This document shows, one piece after another, positions 33,951 to 42,216 of a DNA stretch of 64,000 nucleotides (the stretch's first letter is position 1; each line of letters starts with the position of its first letter). Position numbers and translations under genes: made by a program. The notes under the pieces are model-generated. The model worked only from the letters and a program-made list of their open reading frames with translations, was not told where the DNA came from and did not search any database. This stretch comes from Streptomyces sp. NBC_01233 (GTDB lineage Bacteria; Actinomycetota; Actinomycetes; Streptomycetales; Streptomycetaceae): the NCBI RefSeq assembly GCF_035989305.1, contig NZ_CP108514.1:8722501-8786500 (forward strand), written 5' to 3'.

Positions 33951-35495
33951 TCACCGTTGTGGCGCGTCCGTCCTGCGCAGGTACGGCAGCCGGGTCAAGG
34001 GCGCGTCCATCCAGACCGTGGCCGGGCCCTCGTACGACCGGCCGTCGTCGGCCAGCCACGTGCCCGGTGGGATCACGACCTGCCGTCCGACCGCGCCCTT
34101 GGCCACCACCGGAGCCACCATCAGGCTGTCACCCAGCACGAACTGGTCGGTGACCGCCGCGTACCCCCGGTGCGGGAAGGCCCATTCGAGGGGGCGCTGG
34201 ACCGGTTCGCCCGTGGCGGCGGCGTGGGCGGCGAGGGAGAGCAGCTCCGGGGCGAACTCGGTGTGGAGGCGGGCGGCCGCGCGGACGATCGCGAGGCCGT
34301 CGGCGGAGAGCACGCGCCACGGCGCCGTGGAGAACTGCATCATGGGGAACAGCGCGGCGATCTGGGCGTAGCGGACGAACAGCTCCTCGTCGAAACCCTC
34401 GCCGTCCTCACCCGGGACGAAGCGGAACTCGCCGCCGCCGATCATGTCGGGACATGTGAACGCATGGCCGGTCAGGGCCTGGGCCAGGGCGTTCGGGATC
34501 AGGCTCGCCAGCCCGAAGCGTCCCTCCCACACGTGGTACTTGTCCTGCTGGCGTTGCGCGAGCGGCAGGCCCGCCGCGCGCCACGCGTCACGGAACTCGT
34601 TGAGCGGGCAGTCGGCACCGAAGCGGTTCCACGCGTGCGTGTAGGCCTCCGGGTCCGCGCACCCGAGCGCGCGCCACCAGGGCGCGTCGCCGCCGTCGAA
34701 TTTGAACCCGTCGACGCCGATGTCGTCCCGCAGGGCTTCCAGGCGGCCGGCGAGCCATGCCCGGGCCCGCGGATCGAGCAGGTCGAGGCCGGCGCTCCAG
34801 CCGTTCCACCACCGGGCGACCGCGGCCCGCCCGTCCGAGCCGGTTCCGAAGTCGCGGACCAGCAGGCCCCGGTCGCCCAGCCGGCGCGCGGTGGGGGAGT
34901 CCGGGGTCACGTACGGCACGAGCCACAGCATCACCTTGAAGCCGAGCCGGTGGAGCTCGGCGACCATGCCCGCCGGATCGGGGAAACGGCCGGGGTGGAA
35001 GGTCCAGTCCCCGTAGTCGTTGCTCCACCGGTCGTCGATCATCAGCACGCCGGGCGGGAAGCCCTCCGCGAGCAGGCGTTGCGCGTACGCCAGGACCTTC
35101 GCCTGGGTCGGCTCGAACACCGTCTCGATCCACAGGTTGTACTGCGGTGCGGCGAAGAGGAGCGGGTCCGGCATCGTGCCGGACGGCGGGTAGTGGCGGG
35201 TGATCGCGTGGCGGTACGCCCCGCGCAGGTCGCCGTGTCCCTCGCCGTACTCGACGACCGCGTCCGCTTCGTGCGCCCGCACGCTCAGCCGGCCGTCGGA
35301 GAGGGCGAAGGCGAAGGTGCGCTCGCTGTGCACCCAGCGGCCGCGGTCGGAGAGCAGCAGCGGCATGCCCTGGTTGGCCAGCACGTCACGCAGGTCGAAG
35401 GTGTAGCCGTCGGGGTACGGCATGTGCCGCCCTTCGGCGACCGCCCCTCCCCACCAGTGTTCCCCGTCGAGGAGGGGGAGTTCGAGTGTCGTCAT
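33951..35495 (-). CDS. Glycoside hydrolase family 31 (alpha-glycosidase)
   Basis: 514 residues, shorter than most GH31 enzymes and without a signal peptide. The TIM barrel shows PQYNLWIETVFEPTQ, the loop VLMIDDRWSNDYGDWTFHPGRFPDP and the nucleophile motif GFKFDGGD with Asp267; a later block reads AALFPMMQFSTAPW. The variant KFDGGD and the compact N-terminus resemble GH31 sulfoquinovosidase or alpha-galactosidase-like subgroups more than classical alpha-glucosidases; the substrate is open. Last gene of the minus-strand ABC transporter operon. Confidence 0.85.
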   Translation of the reverse strand: MTTLELPLLDGEHWWGGAVAEGRHMPYPDGYTFDLRDVLANQGMPLLLSDRGRWVHSERTFAFALSDGRLSVRAHEADAVVEYGEGHGDLRGAYRHAITRHYPPSGTMPDPLLFAAPQYNLWIETVFEPTQAKVLAYAQRLLAEGFPPGVLMIDDRWSNDYGDWTFHPGRFPDPAGMVAELHRLGFKVMLWLVPYVTPDSPTARRLGDRGLLVRDFGTGSDGRAAVARWWNGWSAGLDLLDPRARAWLAGRLEALRDDIGVDGFKFDGGDAPWWRALGCADPEAYTHAWNRFGADCPLNEFRDAWRAAGLPLAQRQQDKYHVWEGRFGLASLIPNALAQALTGHAFTCPDMIGGGEFRFVPGEDGEGFDEELFVRYAQIAALFPMMQFSTAPWRVLSADGLAIVRAAARLHTEFAPELLSLAAHAAATGEPVQRPLEWAFPHRGYAAVTDQFVLGDSLMVAPVVAKGAVGRQVVIPPGTWLADDGRSYEGPATVWMDAPLTRLPYLRRTDAPQR

Positions 35496-35535
35496 ACCTG
35501 TGGGGTACCTCCGGTGAAAGGGGCGGGTCCTCGCA

Positions 35536-36885
35536 CTACTTGACGGTGAAGCCCTGTTCCTTGCCGTACGCCTTCACCCGGTCCTGCCAGGTGGCCAGCG
35601 CGCCGGGCAGGTTGCCGCCCGGCTGCAGGGCCTGTCCGACGGAGTCCTTGAAGACGCTGTTCGCGTAGACCTGGAACGGCAGGTACTGCCAGCCGGGGCG
35701 CACGGCCTTCGACATGTCGGCGAAGACCTCGTTCGGCTTGCCGCCGGGGAAGAACGGAACCCCGGCGCCGCGGAAGCCGGGATCGTCGAGCAGCACCTTG
35801 GTCGCGGGGAACAGCCCGACCTGGGAGTTGAGCGACCTGACGGCCTCCGGGTCGGTGCCAAGCCACTGGACGAAGGCCACCGAGGCCTCCTTGTTCCTCG
35901 CCTGGGTGGTGACCGCGACCGACGAGCCGCCGTTCTCCGCGCTGACACCGCCCGGCATGGGAGCGACCGACCACTGACCGCCGCTCTGCGGGATGTTCTG
36001 CTCCAGAACCGCCGGCGCCCAGGCGCCGGCCAGCCAGGTCGCGTACCGTCCGGAGGCCATCGACTTCCACCACTCGTCGGTCCAGCTCGCGGTGGAGTCG
36101 ACCAGCTTGTTCTCGATCAGCGGGCCCCAGGTGTCGGCGTATGCCTTGGCCCCGGCGTCGTTCTTGAGGTCGACGGCGACGTCGGTGGCGCCGTCGACGG
36201 TGTACGGCTTGCCGCCGGCCTGCCAGATCAGGCTGTTGGACGTGCCCGCGTCGCCGGGGTCGACGTACGTGATCCGGACGTCCGGACCGGCGTCGTGGAT
36301 CTTCCTGGCGAGGGCGCCGTACTCCTCCCACGTGCTCGGCGGGGTTGCGCCGAACCTGTCGAGGATGTCCTTGCGGTAGAACATGGCCATCGGCCCCGTG
36401 TCCTGCGGTATGCCGTAGATGCCGTCGGCGACGCTGACCTGGGACCAGGCCGAATCGGCGAACTCGTCCTTCAGAGCGGCGGAGCCGTAGCCGGCGAGGT
36501 CGACCAGGGACTTGGTCATCGCGAACTGGGGGAGCGCGAAGTACTCGATCTGCACGACGTCGGGCGCGCCCGTGCCCGCCTTGAGGGTGGTGGTCAGCTT
36601 CGTGTACTCGTCCTTGGACCGGCCCGCGTTGACCAGGTTGACCTTGATCTTCGGGTACTTCTTCTCGAACAGCGCGACCGTCTTGTCGATGTTCGGGACC
36701 CAGGTCCAGAAGGTGATCTCGGCGGGCCTGTCCAGGGCGGCCCGCACGGCCGCGGGGTCGCCCTTGCTGCCGCCGTCGGAGCTGCCCGGGCCGCCGCCGC
36801 ACGCGGTGAGAGAGAGGGAGAGGGCCGCGAGGGCGGCCGCGCTGAGGGCGCGGGTGAGAGCCGACGGCCGCAGGGAACTGCTCAT
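35536..36885 (-). CDS. Sugar ABC transporter substrate-binding lipoprotein
   Basis: 449 residues. The signal peptide ends in the lipobox LTACGG, so it is tethered outside the membrane. The family-1 extracellular solute-binding fold is visible in ITFWTWVPNIDKTVALFEKKYPKIKV, TGAPDVVQIEYFALPQF, YGIPQDTGPMAMFYRKDI and AFVQWLGTDPEAV. It delivers an oligosaccharide to the permeases encoded just upstream. ATG at 36885, 7 nt after AAAGG. It sits between the permease genes and GH31. Confidence 0.94.
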   Translation of the reverse strand: MSSSLRPSALTRALSAAALAALSLSLTACGGGPGSSDGGSKGDPAAVRAALDRPAEITFWTWVPNIDKTVALFEKKYPKIKVNLVNAGRSKDEYTKLTTTLKAGTGAPDVVQIEYFALPQFAMTKSLVDLAGYGSAALKDEFADSAWSQVSVADGIYGIPQDTGPMAMFYRKDILDRFGATPPSTWEEYGALARKIHDAGPDVRITYVDPGDAGTSNSLIWQAGGKPYTVDGATDVAVDLKNDAGAKAYADTWGPLIENKLVDSTASWTDEWWKSMASGRYATWLAGAWAPAVLEQNIPQSGGQWSVAPMPGGVSAENGGSSVAVTTQARNKEASVAFVQWLGTDPEAVRSLNSQVGLFPATKVLLDDPGFRGAGVPFFPGGKPNEVFADMSKAVRPGWQYLPFQVYANSVFKDSVGQALQPGGNLPGALATWQDRVKAYGKEQGFTVK

Positions 36886-36929
36886 GTCGAAGCCTTTCGT
36901 TCCGGACGTGGAGAAGGGTGGGCGGTGGG

Positions 36930-37802
36930 CTACTGCTTGACGCCGCCGGCGGCCAGTCCCGATTGCCAGAACCGCTGGAGGAAGAGGAACGCGACGATCA
37001 GCGGGACGACGGCCAGCAGGCTGCCGGTGATCACCGGCGGGAGGACCGGTGTGGCGCCGGCGCCGGCGCCGCCCTGCGCGAGCGAGTCCCACTGCCGCAG
37101 TCCCACCGTGAGGGGGAACAGCTCCGGGTCGTTGAGCACGATCAGCGGCAGGAAGTAGTTGTTCCAGGTGGCGACGAGGGTGAACAGCAGCACGGTGACG
37201 AAACCGGGAGCCAGCAGACGCAGCGCGATGGTGAGGAAGATGCGCAGTTCACCGGCGCCGTCGATGCGTGCGGCCTCCAGCACCGCGTCCGGAACGGCCT
37301 CGGTCGCGTACACGCGCATCAGATAGAGCCCGAACGGACTGGCGAGGGAGGGCAGCAGGACCGCCCACGGTGTGTTGACGATGCCCATGTCGCTGAACAG
37401 CAAGTACGTCGGGACGGCGAGTGCGGACGCGGGGATCGAGATCGCCCCGATGACGACGGCGGACAGCATCCGGCGGCCCACGAACTCGTACGTGGCGAGG
37501 GCGTACCCGCCCATCGTCGCGATGACCGAGGCCCCACCCGCCCCGACCACCGAGTAGAGAAGGGTGTTGCCGAACCAGCGCAGGTAGATCCCGTCCTCGT
37601 AGGCGAAGGCGTCCCGGACGTTCTCGAACAGGTGGAAGCCGTCCCCGAACCACAGCCCGGGCGACTCGAAAAGGGTCTGGTGGGACTTCGTCGCACTGAT
37701 GGCGAGCCAGAGCAAGGGGATCAGCGTGTACGCGAGCATCAGGCCCATCGCCACGGTCAGAGCGGTGGACGCCCGGCCCGGGCGGCGGCGCGCGGCGGTC
37801 AC
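36930..37802 (-). CDS. Carbohydrate ABC transporter permease (MalG type)
   Basis: 290 residues, about six membrane helices. The EAA loop reads EAARIDGAGELRIFLTIALRLLAPG, and the end AGGVKQ is typical of MalG-type permeases. The GTG at 37802 overlaps the stop of the upstream permease by 4 bp; another GTG one codon earlier is possible. No ATPase is encoded in the operon, so a shared MsiK-like ATPase is presumably used. Confidence 0.93.
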   Translation of the reverse strand: MTAARRRPGRASTALTVAMGLMLAYTLIPLLWLAISATKSHQTLFESPGLWFGDGFHLFENVRDAFAYEDGIYLRWFGNTLLYSVVGAGGASVIATMGGYALATYEFVGRRMLSAVVIGAISIPASALAVPTYLLFSDMGIVNTPWAVLLPSLASPFGLYLMRVYATEAVPDAVLEAARIDGAGELRIFLTIALRLLAPGFVTVLLFTLVATWNNYFLPLIVLNDPELFPLTVGLRQWDSLAQGGAGAGATPVLPPVITGSLLAVVPLIVAFLFLQRFWQSGLAAGGVKQ

Positions 37803-38683
37803 CACAGGCGCTCCCTTCGGGCGGTCGCGCGCTGCACCCCGAACACGACGAGCACGGTCACCAGGCCGAGCAGCACGGCGACGGCGGCCGAGTAGTTGAA
37901 CTGGCGTCCGTCGAAGGCGAGGCCGTACGCGTACATGTTGGGGGTGTAGTTCGTGGAGACGGCGGCGGGCGCCAGGGACTGGAGCACGCTCGGCTCGTTG
38001 AAGAGCTGGAAGCTGCCGATCACCGAGAAGGTGGTGGCCAGCAGCAGCGCCGGGCGCAGCGCGGGCAACTTGATGCTGAACGCCTTGCGGAAGGCTCCGG
38101 CACCGTCGACCTCGGCCGCCTCGTACAGCTCCTCGGGGATGGACCGCAGCGCGGCGTAGAAGATCAGCATGTTGTAGCCGACGTACGACCAGGTGACGAT
38201 GTTGCCGATCGACGCGAGCATCCAGCTCCCGGAGAGCAGGTCGGGCAGCTCGGTGTGCAACAGGTCGCCGATCTCGCCGGCGAGGCCGAAGCGGTCGCCG
38301 TACAGGTAGCCCCACATCAGTGCCGCGACGACGCCGGGAACGGCGTACGGGACGAAGATGCCGATCCGGAACAGCCCCGGCGCGCGCAGCCGGCCACTGT
38401 CGATCGCAAGGGCGGCCGCCAGCGCGAGGCCGAGCATGAGCGGTACCTGGATCGCGAAGAAGAGTGCGACGCGGGCGAGACCGGCGTGGAACAGGCTGTC
38501 CCCGAACGCCTTGGTGTAGTTGTCCAGCCCGGTGAAGACCATCCCGCCGATCATGCGCTCCTGATAGAGGCTCAGGTTGACCGAGTACGCCAGCGGGGCG
38601 ACGACCGCGATGACGAAGACGCAGAGGAACGGCAGGAAGAACGCATGGGCGGTGAGGTTGCGCCGAGCAGCGCCGCGTTTCAA
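37799..38683 (-). CDS. Carbohydrate ABC transporter permease (MalF type)
   Basis: 294 residues from a TTG 9 nt after GGAG. Six hydrophobic helices and the EAA loop EELYEAAEVDGAGAFRKAFSIKLPALRP identify a MalF/UgpA-type sugar permease. First gene of the operon permease-permease-binding protein-GH31, divergent from a LacI regulator. A LacI-type operator lies 20 bp upstream of its start. Confidence 0.94.
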   Translation of the reverse strand: MKRGAARRNLTAHAFFLPFLCVFVIAVVAPLAYSVNLSLYQERMIGGMVFTGLDNYTKAFGDSLFHAGLARVALFFAIQVPLMLGLALAAALAIDSGRLRAPGLFRIGIFVPYAVPGVVAALMWGYLYGDRFGLAGEIGDLLHTELPDLLSGSWMLASIGNIVTWSYVGYNMLIFYAALRSIPEELYEAAEVDGAGAFRKAFSIKLPALRPALLLATTFSVIGSFQLFNEPSVLQSLAPAAVSTNYTPNMYAYGLAFDGRQFNYSAAVAVLLGLVTVLVVFGVQRATARRERLW

Positions 38684-38702
38684 GGGTAGGATCTCCGATG
38701 CG

Positions 38703-38716
38703 TGTTAGCGCCAACA
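38703..38716. promoter_or_regulatory. LacI-type operator O1 next to the ABC operon
   Basis: TGTTAGCGCCAACA is palindromic except for one base pair and is followed by TGGCGGCG, the same flank as at O2. It lies just upstream of the permease start. Confidence 0.75.
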
Positions 38717-38759
38717 TGGCGGCGCGGTTCGGAACCGTGTGTCGACTCCTCTCGGAGAG

Positions 38760-38776
38760 TGTCAAGAGTTTTGACA
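38760..38776. promoter_or_regulatory. Back-to-back TTGACA boxes in the divergent promoter region
   Basis: TGTCAA (38760-38765) and TTGACA (38771-38776) form an inverted repeat, so a consensus -35 box faces each direction. I see no good -10 partner at 17 bp on either strand, so the promoter call is tentative. Confidence 0.4.
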
Positions 38777-38801
38777 AAGACTCCTGGTGGATCGTCAGTT
38801 G

Positions 38802-38816
38802 CCTTGAATTTCAAGG
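38802..38816. promoter_or_regulatory. 15-bp palindrome CCTTGAATTTCAAGG
   Basis: Perfect arms CCTTGAA and TTCAAGG around a single T, midway between the two LacI-type operators. Possible site for another regulator. Confidence 0.4.
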
Positions 38817-38895
38817 GACTTCAGGTGTCAGGAGGTGCGATGTCCGGTCCTTGGTCCGTCCGTTGCCGCGCGCCGACCTGTTGACCGACGCGCCA

Positions 38896-38909
38896 TGTTC
38901 GCGCAAACA
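38896..38909. promoter_or_regulatory. LacI-type operator O2 next to the lacI-family gene
   Basis: TGTTCGCGCAAACA lies within a longer inverted repeat CGCCA...TGGCG (38891-38914). It shares the TGTTnGCGCnAACATGGCGGCG core with O1, 193 bp away. Confidence 0.8.
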
Positions 38910-38961
38910 TGGCGGCGGTCGGGAAGACGCCCGGGCCGCACCGTGCGAGAGGAACTGCACC

Positions 38962-40014
38962 ATGGCGAAGGACGGACAGCGGCCACGCAGGCCCCGTTCC
39001 CCGGCCGCGGATCGCCCCAGGCCCCCGTCGATGGCGGACGTCGCGGCCATGGCGGGAGTCTCGGCGCAGACCGTCTCCCGCGTGGTCAACGCGACGGCCC
39101 ACGTCGACGAGGCCACCCGCGACCGCGTCGTCCGGGCCGTCCGCATGCTCGGGTACCGCCCCAACACCGCCGCCCGGGCGCTGGCCACCGGCAAGTTCCG
39201 GATGATCGGCGTCATCAGCTTCGACCTCAAGGCCCACGGGAACGCGCGCACCCTGGAGTCGATCGTCTCCGCCGTGCAGTCCACCGAGTACTCGGTCAAC
39301 GTCGTCGTCCCGCAGGCGCAGACCCAGGAGGCGGTGCTGGAGGCGTTCCGGAGGCTGAGCGGTCATGCCGTCGACGGGGTCATCGTCAACGAGGCGCAGA
39401 TCCTCACCGGTTCCCTGATGCTCCCCTGGGGGCTTCCGGTCGTGGTCGTCGACGGCGGCGAGGACCACCGCTACCCCGGCGTCCACACCGACCACGCGGC
39501 CGGAGCGGAGATCGCCGTGACCCACCTGCTGGGACTCGGCCACACCACGGTGTGGCACCTGGCCGGCCCCCAGGACTCCCACCCCGCGCGCCGCCGCGCC
39601 GAGGCGTGGCAGCGCGTGCTCCGGGCGGCGGGCGCCCCGGTCCCGCCGGCCGTCCACGGCGACTGGAGTGCCGGGAGCGGCTACCGGGCGGGCCGGGAAC
39701 TCGCCGGCCGGCCGGAAGTCACCGCGGTGTTCGCCGCCAATGACCAGATGGCGCTCGGCCTGGTCCGGGCGCTGCGCGAGGCGGGGCGCTCGGTCCCGGA
39801 GGACGTGAGCGTGGTCGGCTTCGACAACATCGTCGAATCCGGCTACTTCCTCCCCCCGTTGACCACCGTGGACCAGGACCTCACCCGGGTCGGCGCGGCC
39901 TGCGTGGACCGGCTCCTGAGCCAGATCGAGGGCGATGCGTCGACGGACTCGTCCATCGTGTCGGTCATGCCGACCCTCGTGGAGCGCGCCAGCACGGCGC
40001 CGCCACGCGTCTGA
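38962..40014 (+). CDS. LacI-family transcriptional regulator
   Basis: 350 residues. The helix-turn-helix and hinge are at about residues 24-78: MADVAAMAGVSAQTVSRVVN, then VRMLGYRPNTAARALATG. The periplasmic-binding-protein-like sensor domain follows, with VVVVDGGEDHRYPGVHTDHA, FAANDQMALGLVRAL and VVGFDNIVESGYFLPPLTTV. It most likely represses both the ABC/GH31 operon and the lacI-GH42-GH5 direction through the paired operators, with the imported sugar as inducer. ATG follows AGAGGAA. Confidence 0.95.
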   Translation: MAKDGQRPRRPRSPAADRPRPPSMADVAAMAGVSAQTVSRVVNATAHVDEATRDRVVRAVRMLGYRPNTAARALATGKFRMIGVISFDLKAHGNARTLESIVSAVQSTEYSVNVVVPQAQTQEAVLEAFRRLSGHAVDGVIVNEAQILTGSLMLPWGLPVVVVDGGEDHRYPGVHTDHAAGAEIAVTHLLGLGHTTVWHLAGPQDSHPARRRAEAWQRVLRAAGAPVPPAVHGDWSAGSGYRAGRELAGRPEVTAVFAANDQMALGLVRALREAGRSVPEDVSVVGFDNIVESGYFLPPLTTVDQDLTRVGAACVDRLLSQIEGDASTDSSIVSVMPTLVERASTAPPRV

Positions 40015-40079
40015 GCCCGGACCGGCGCGTCCTCCACGAGGACGCATTACGTCCCGAAGCACCTGAAGGGGTAAGGAAG

Positions 40080-42146
40080 ATGAACTCTCCGGCACACGAC
40101 CGTGCCCGGACCCTCGGCACACGGCTGGGCGGTCTCGGATTCGGCGGCGACTACAACCCCGAACAGTGGGACGAGGCCACCCGCGCCGAGGACCTGCGCC
40201 TGATGAACCAGGCGGGCGTCAACCTCGTCAACCTCGCCATCTTCGCCTGGGCCCGCGTCGAACCCTCCCGCGACGCCTACGACTTCCGGTTCTTCGACAC
40301 CGTCATGGACGACCTGGCGGCCCACGGCATCACCGCCGACCTGGCCACCATGACCGCCTCGCCACCCCCCTGGCTCGCCACCGAGCACCCCGAGATCCTG
40401 CCGGTCACCGCCTCCGGAGGCGTCCTGTCCCCGGGGGGCCGCCAGCACTTCTGCCCCTCCAGCCCGGTCTTCCGCGACCGGGCCGTCCGCCTGGTCGAAG
40501 CCGTCGCCACGCACTACCGCGACCATCCGGCGCTGGGTCTGTGGCACGTCGGCAACGAGTACGGGATCCATGTCGCCGAATGCTTCTGCGACACCTCCGC
40601 CGCAGACTTCCGACGCTGGCTCGCGGCCCGGTACGGCGAGGTCGACGCGCTCAACGAGGCCTGGTCCACCGACTTCTGGTCGCAGCGCTACACCTCCTTC
40701 GACCAGATCCTGCCCCCGCGCAGCGCACCCACCTACCCCAACCCATCCCAGCAGCTCGACTTCAAGCGGTTCAGCAGCGACGCGCTGCGCACGTGCTTCA
40801 CCCTCGAACGCGACGTGCTGCGCCGCATCACCCCCGACACCCCGGTGACCACGAACTTCCTCGCCGGACACAAGGCGGTCGACGTCCACGCGTGGGCGCC
40901 CGAGATGGACGTCCTCGCCCTCGACAGCTACCCGGACCCCCACGGGGACGCGGCGCACATCGGCGCGGCGCTGTCGTACGACCTCCTGCGCGGCGCCGCC
41001 GGCGGGAAGCCGTGGCTGCTGACCGAACAGGCCCCGTCCGCCGTCAACTGGCGGGGCCGCAACGGGGGCAAGAGCCCCGGCCGGATGCGCCTGTGGAGCT
41101 GGCAGGCCGTCGCCCAGGGCGCCGACGCCGTCATGTACTTCCAGTGGAGGCAGTCCCGCGGCGGCGCCGAGAAGTTCCACTCCGGGATGGTCCCGCACGC
41201 GGGGCCCGCGACCCGGGTGCACGCCGAAGTGCGCGAGCTGGGCCGCGAACTGGCCCTGGTGCCCGAGCTGGCCGGCACGCTCGTCCGCAACGAGGTCGCG
41301 ATCGTCTTCGACTGGGACAACTGGTGGGCGCTCGAACTCGACTCGCATCCCTCGGACGCCGTGCGCTGCCTCGACCGCGTCCTCGACCACTATGCGCCCC
41401 TGTTCGAGGCGGGCGTCGGCATCGACGTCGTCCATCCGTGCGCCGACCTCTCGCCGTACAAGCTGCTCGTGCTGCCCGGCCACTACCTGCTGTCGGCCGA
41501 GAACGCCGCGCGGATCAACACGTTCGCGGCGGAGGGCGGATCCCTGCTCGCCTCCTTCTTCACCGGGATCGTCGACGAGCACGACCGCCTGCATCCGGGC
41601 GGCCGTCCCGCCGCGCTGGACGACGTGCTGGGCGTACGGGTCGAGGAGTTCTGGCCGGCCGCAGCGGACGAGGCGGTCCCTCTTCGCGCTCCGGAAGCAG
41701 ACGCCCCGGCCGCTCCCGCGGCGCCGCCGCCGGCCTCGCTGTGGCGCGAGGACGTGAAGCTCACCGGCGCCCGTCCCGAACTCTTCTTCGCCGGACCCGA
41801 CTGGGACGACGACCGCCCGGCGGTCACGGTGCACGCCCATGGCCGGGGGACCGCCCGCTACGTCGCGACCCGCCCCGACCCCGACACGATGCGGGCCCTC
41901 GTCGACCGCTCACTGGCCGAAGCGGGGGTCGCGCCCGTGCTGCCCGGCCTGCCCGCCGGCATCCAGGCGACGATCCGGCACGGCGCCGATCACGACGTCC
42001 TCATCCTGCTCAACCACACCGAGCACGAGCAGGAGGTGGCGCTGCCGGCCGACCGCCGGGACCTGCTCGACGCCCACCGGCCCCTCGTCCGCCGCGTGAC
42101 CCTCGCACCGCGGGGCGTCGCCGTCCTCGGCAGCGGCGGCAACTGA
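40080..42146 (+). CDS. Beta-galactosidase, glycoside hydrolase family 42
   Basis: 688 residues, normal for GH42, cytoplasmic. It removes terminal beta-galactosyl units. The barrel begins GGDYNPEQWDE; the acid/base is Glu160 in WHVGNEYG and the nucleophile Glu316 in WLLTEQAP. The trimerisation and C-terminal domains follow, ending in LAPRGVAVLGSG. The ATG is 5-6 nt after AAGGGGTAAGGA. It is 65 bp downstream of the LacI gene and probably cotranscribed with it. Confidence 0.95.
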   Translation: MNSPAHDRARTLGTRLGGLGFGGDYNPEQWDEATRAEDLRLMNQAGVNLVNLAIFAWARVEPSRDAYDFRFFDTVMDDLAAHGITADLATMTASPPPWLATEHPEILPVTASGGVLSPGGRQHFCPSSPVFRDRAVRLVEAVATHYRDHPALGLWHVGNEYGIHVAECFCDTSAADFRRWLAARYGEVDALNEAWSTDFWSQRYTSFDQILPPRSAPTYPNPSQQLDFKRFSSDALRTCFTLERDVLRRITPDTPVTTNFLAGHKAVDVHAWAPEMDVLALDSYPDPHGDAAHIGAALSYDLLRGAAGGKPWLLTEQAPSAVNWRGRNGGKSPGRMRLWSWQAVAQGADAVMYFQWRQSRGGAEKFHSGMVPHAGPATRVHAEVRELGRELALVPELAGTLVRNEVAIVFDWDNWWALELDSHPSDAVRCLDRVLDHYAPLFEAGVGIDVVHPCADLSPYKLLVLPGHYLLSAENAARINTFAAEGGSLLASFFTGIVDEHDRLHPGGRPAALDDVLGVRVEEFWPAAADEAVPLRAPEADAPAAPAAPPPASLWREDVKLTGARPELFFAGPDWDDDRPAVTVHAHGRGTARYVATRPDPDTMRALVDRSLAEAGVAPVLPGLPAGIQATIRHGADHDVLILLNHTEHEQEVALPADRRDLLDAHRPLVRRVTLAPRGVAVLGSGGN

Positions 42147-42216
42147 GCGAACCACCGCGTCACCGATCCACCGCTCCACCCCGCACGTCCCACCCCCCAG
42201 GCACTCGGAGGACACT

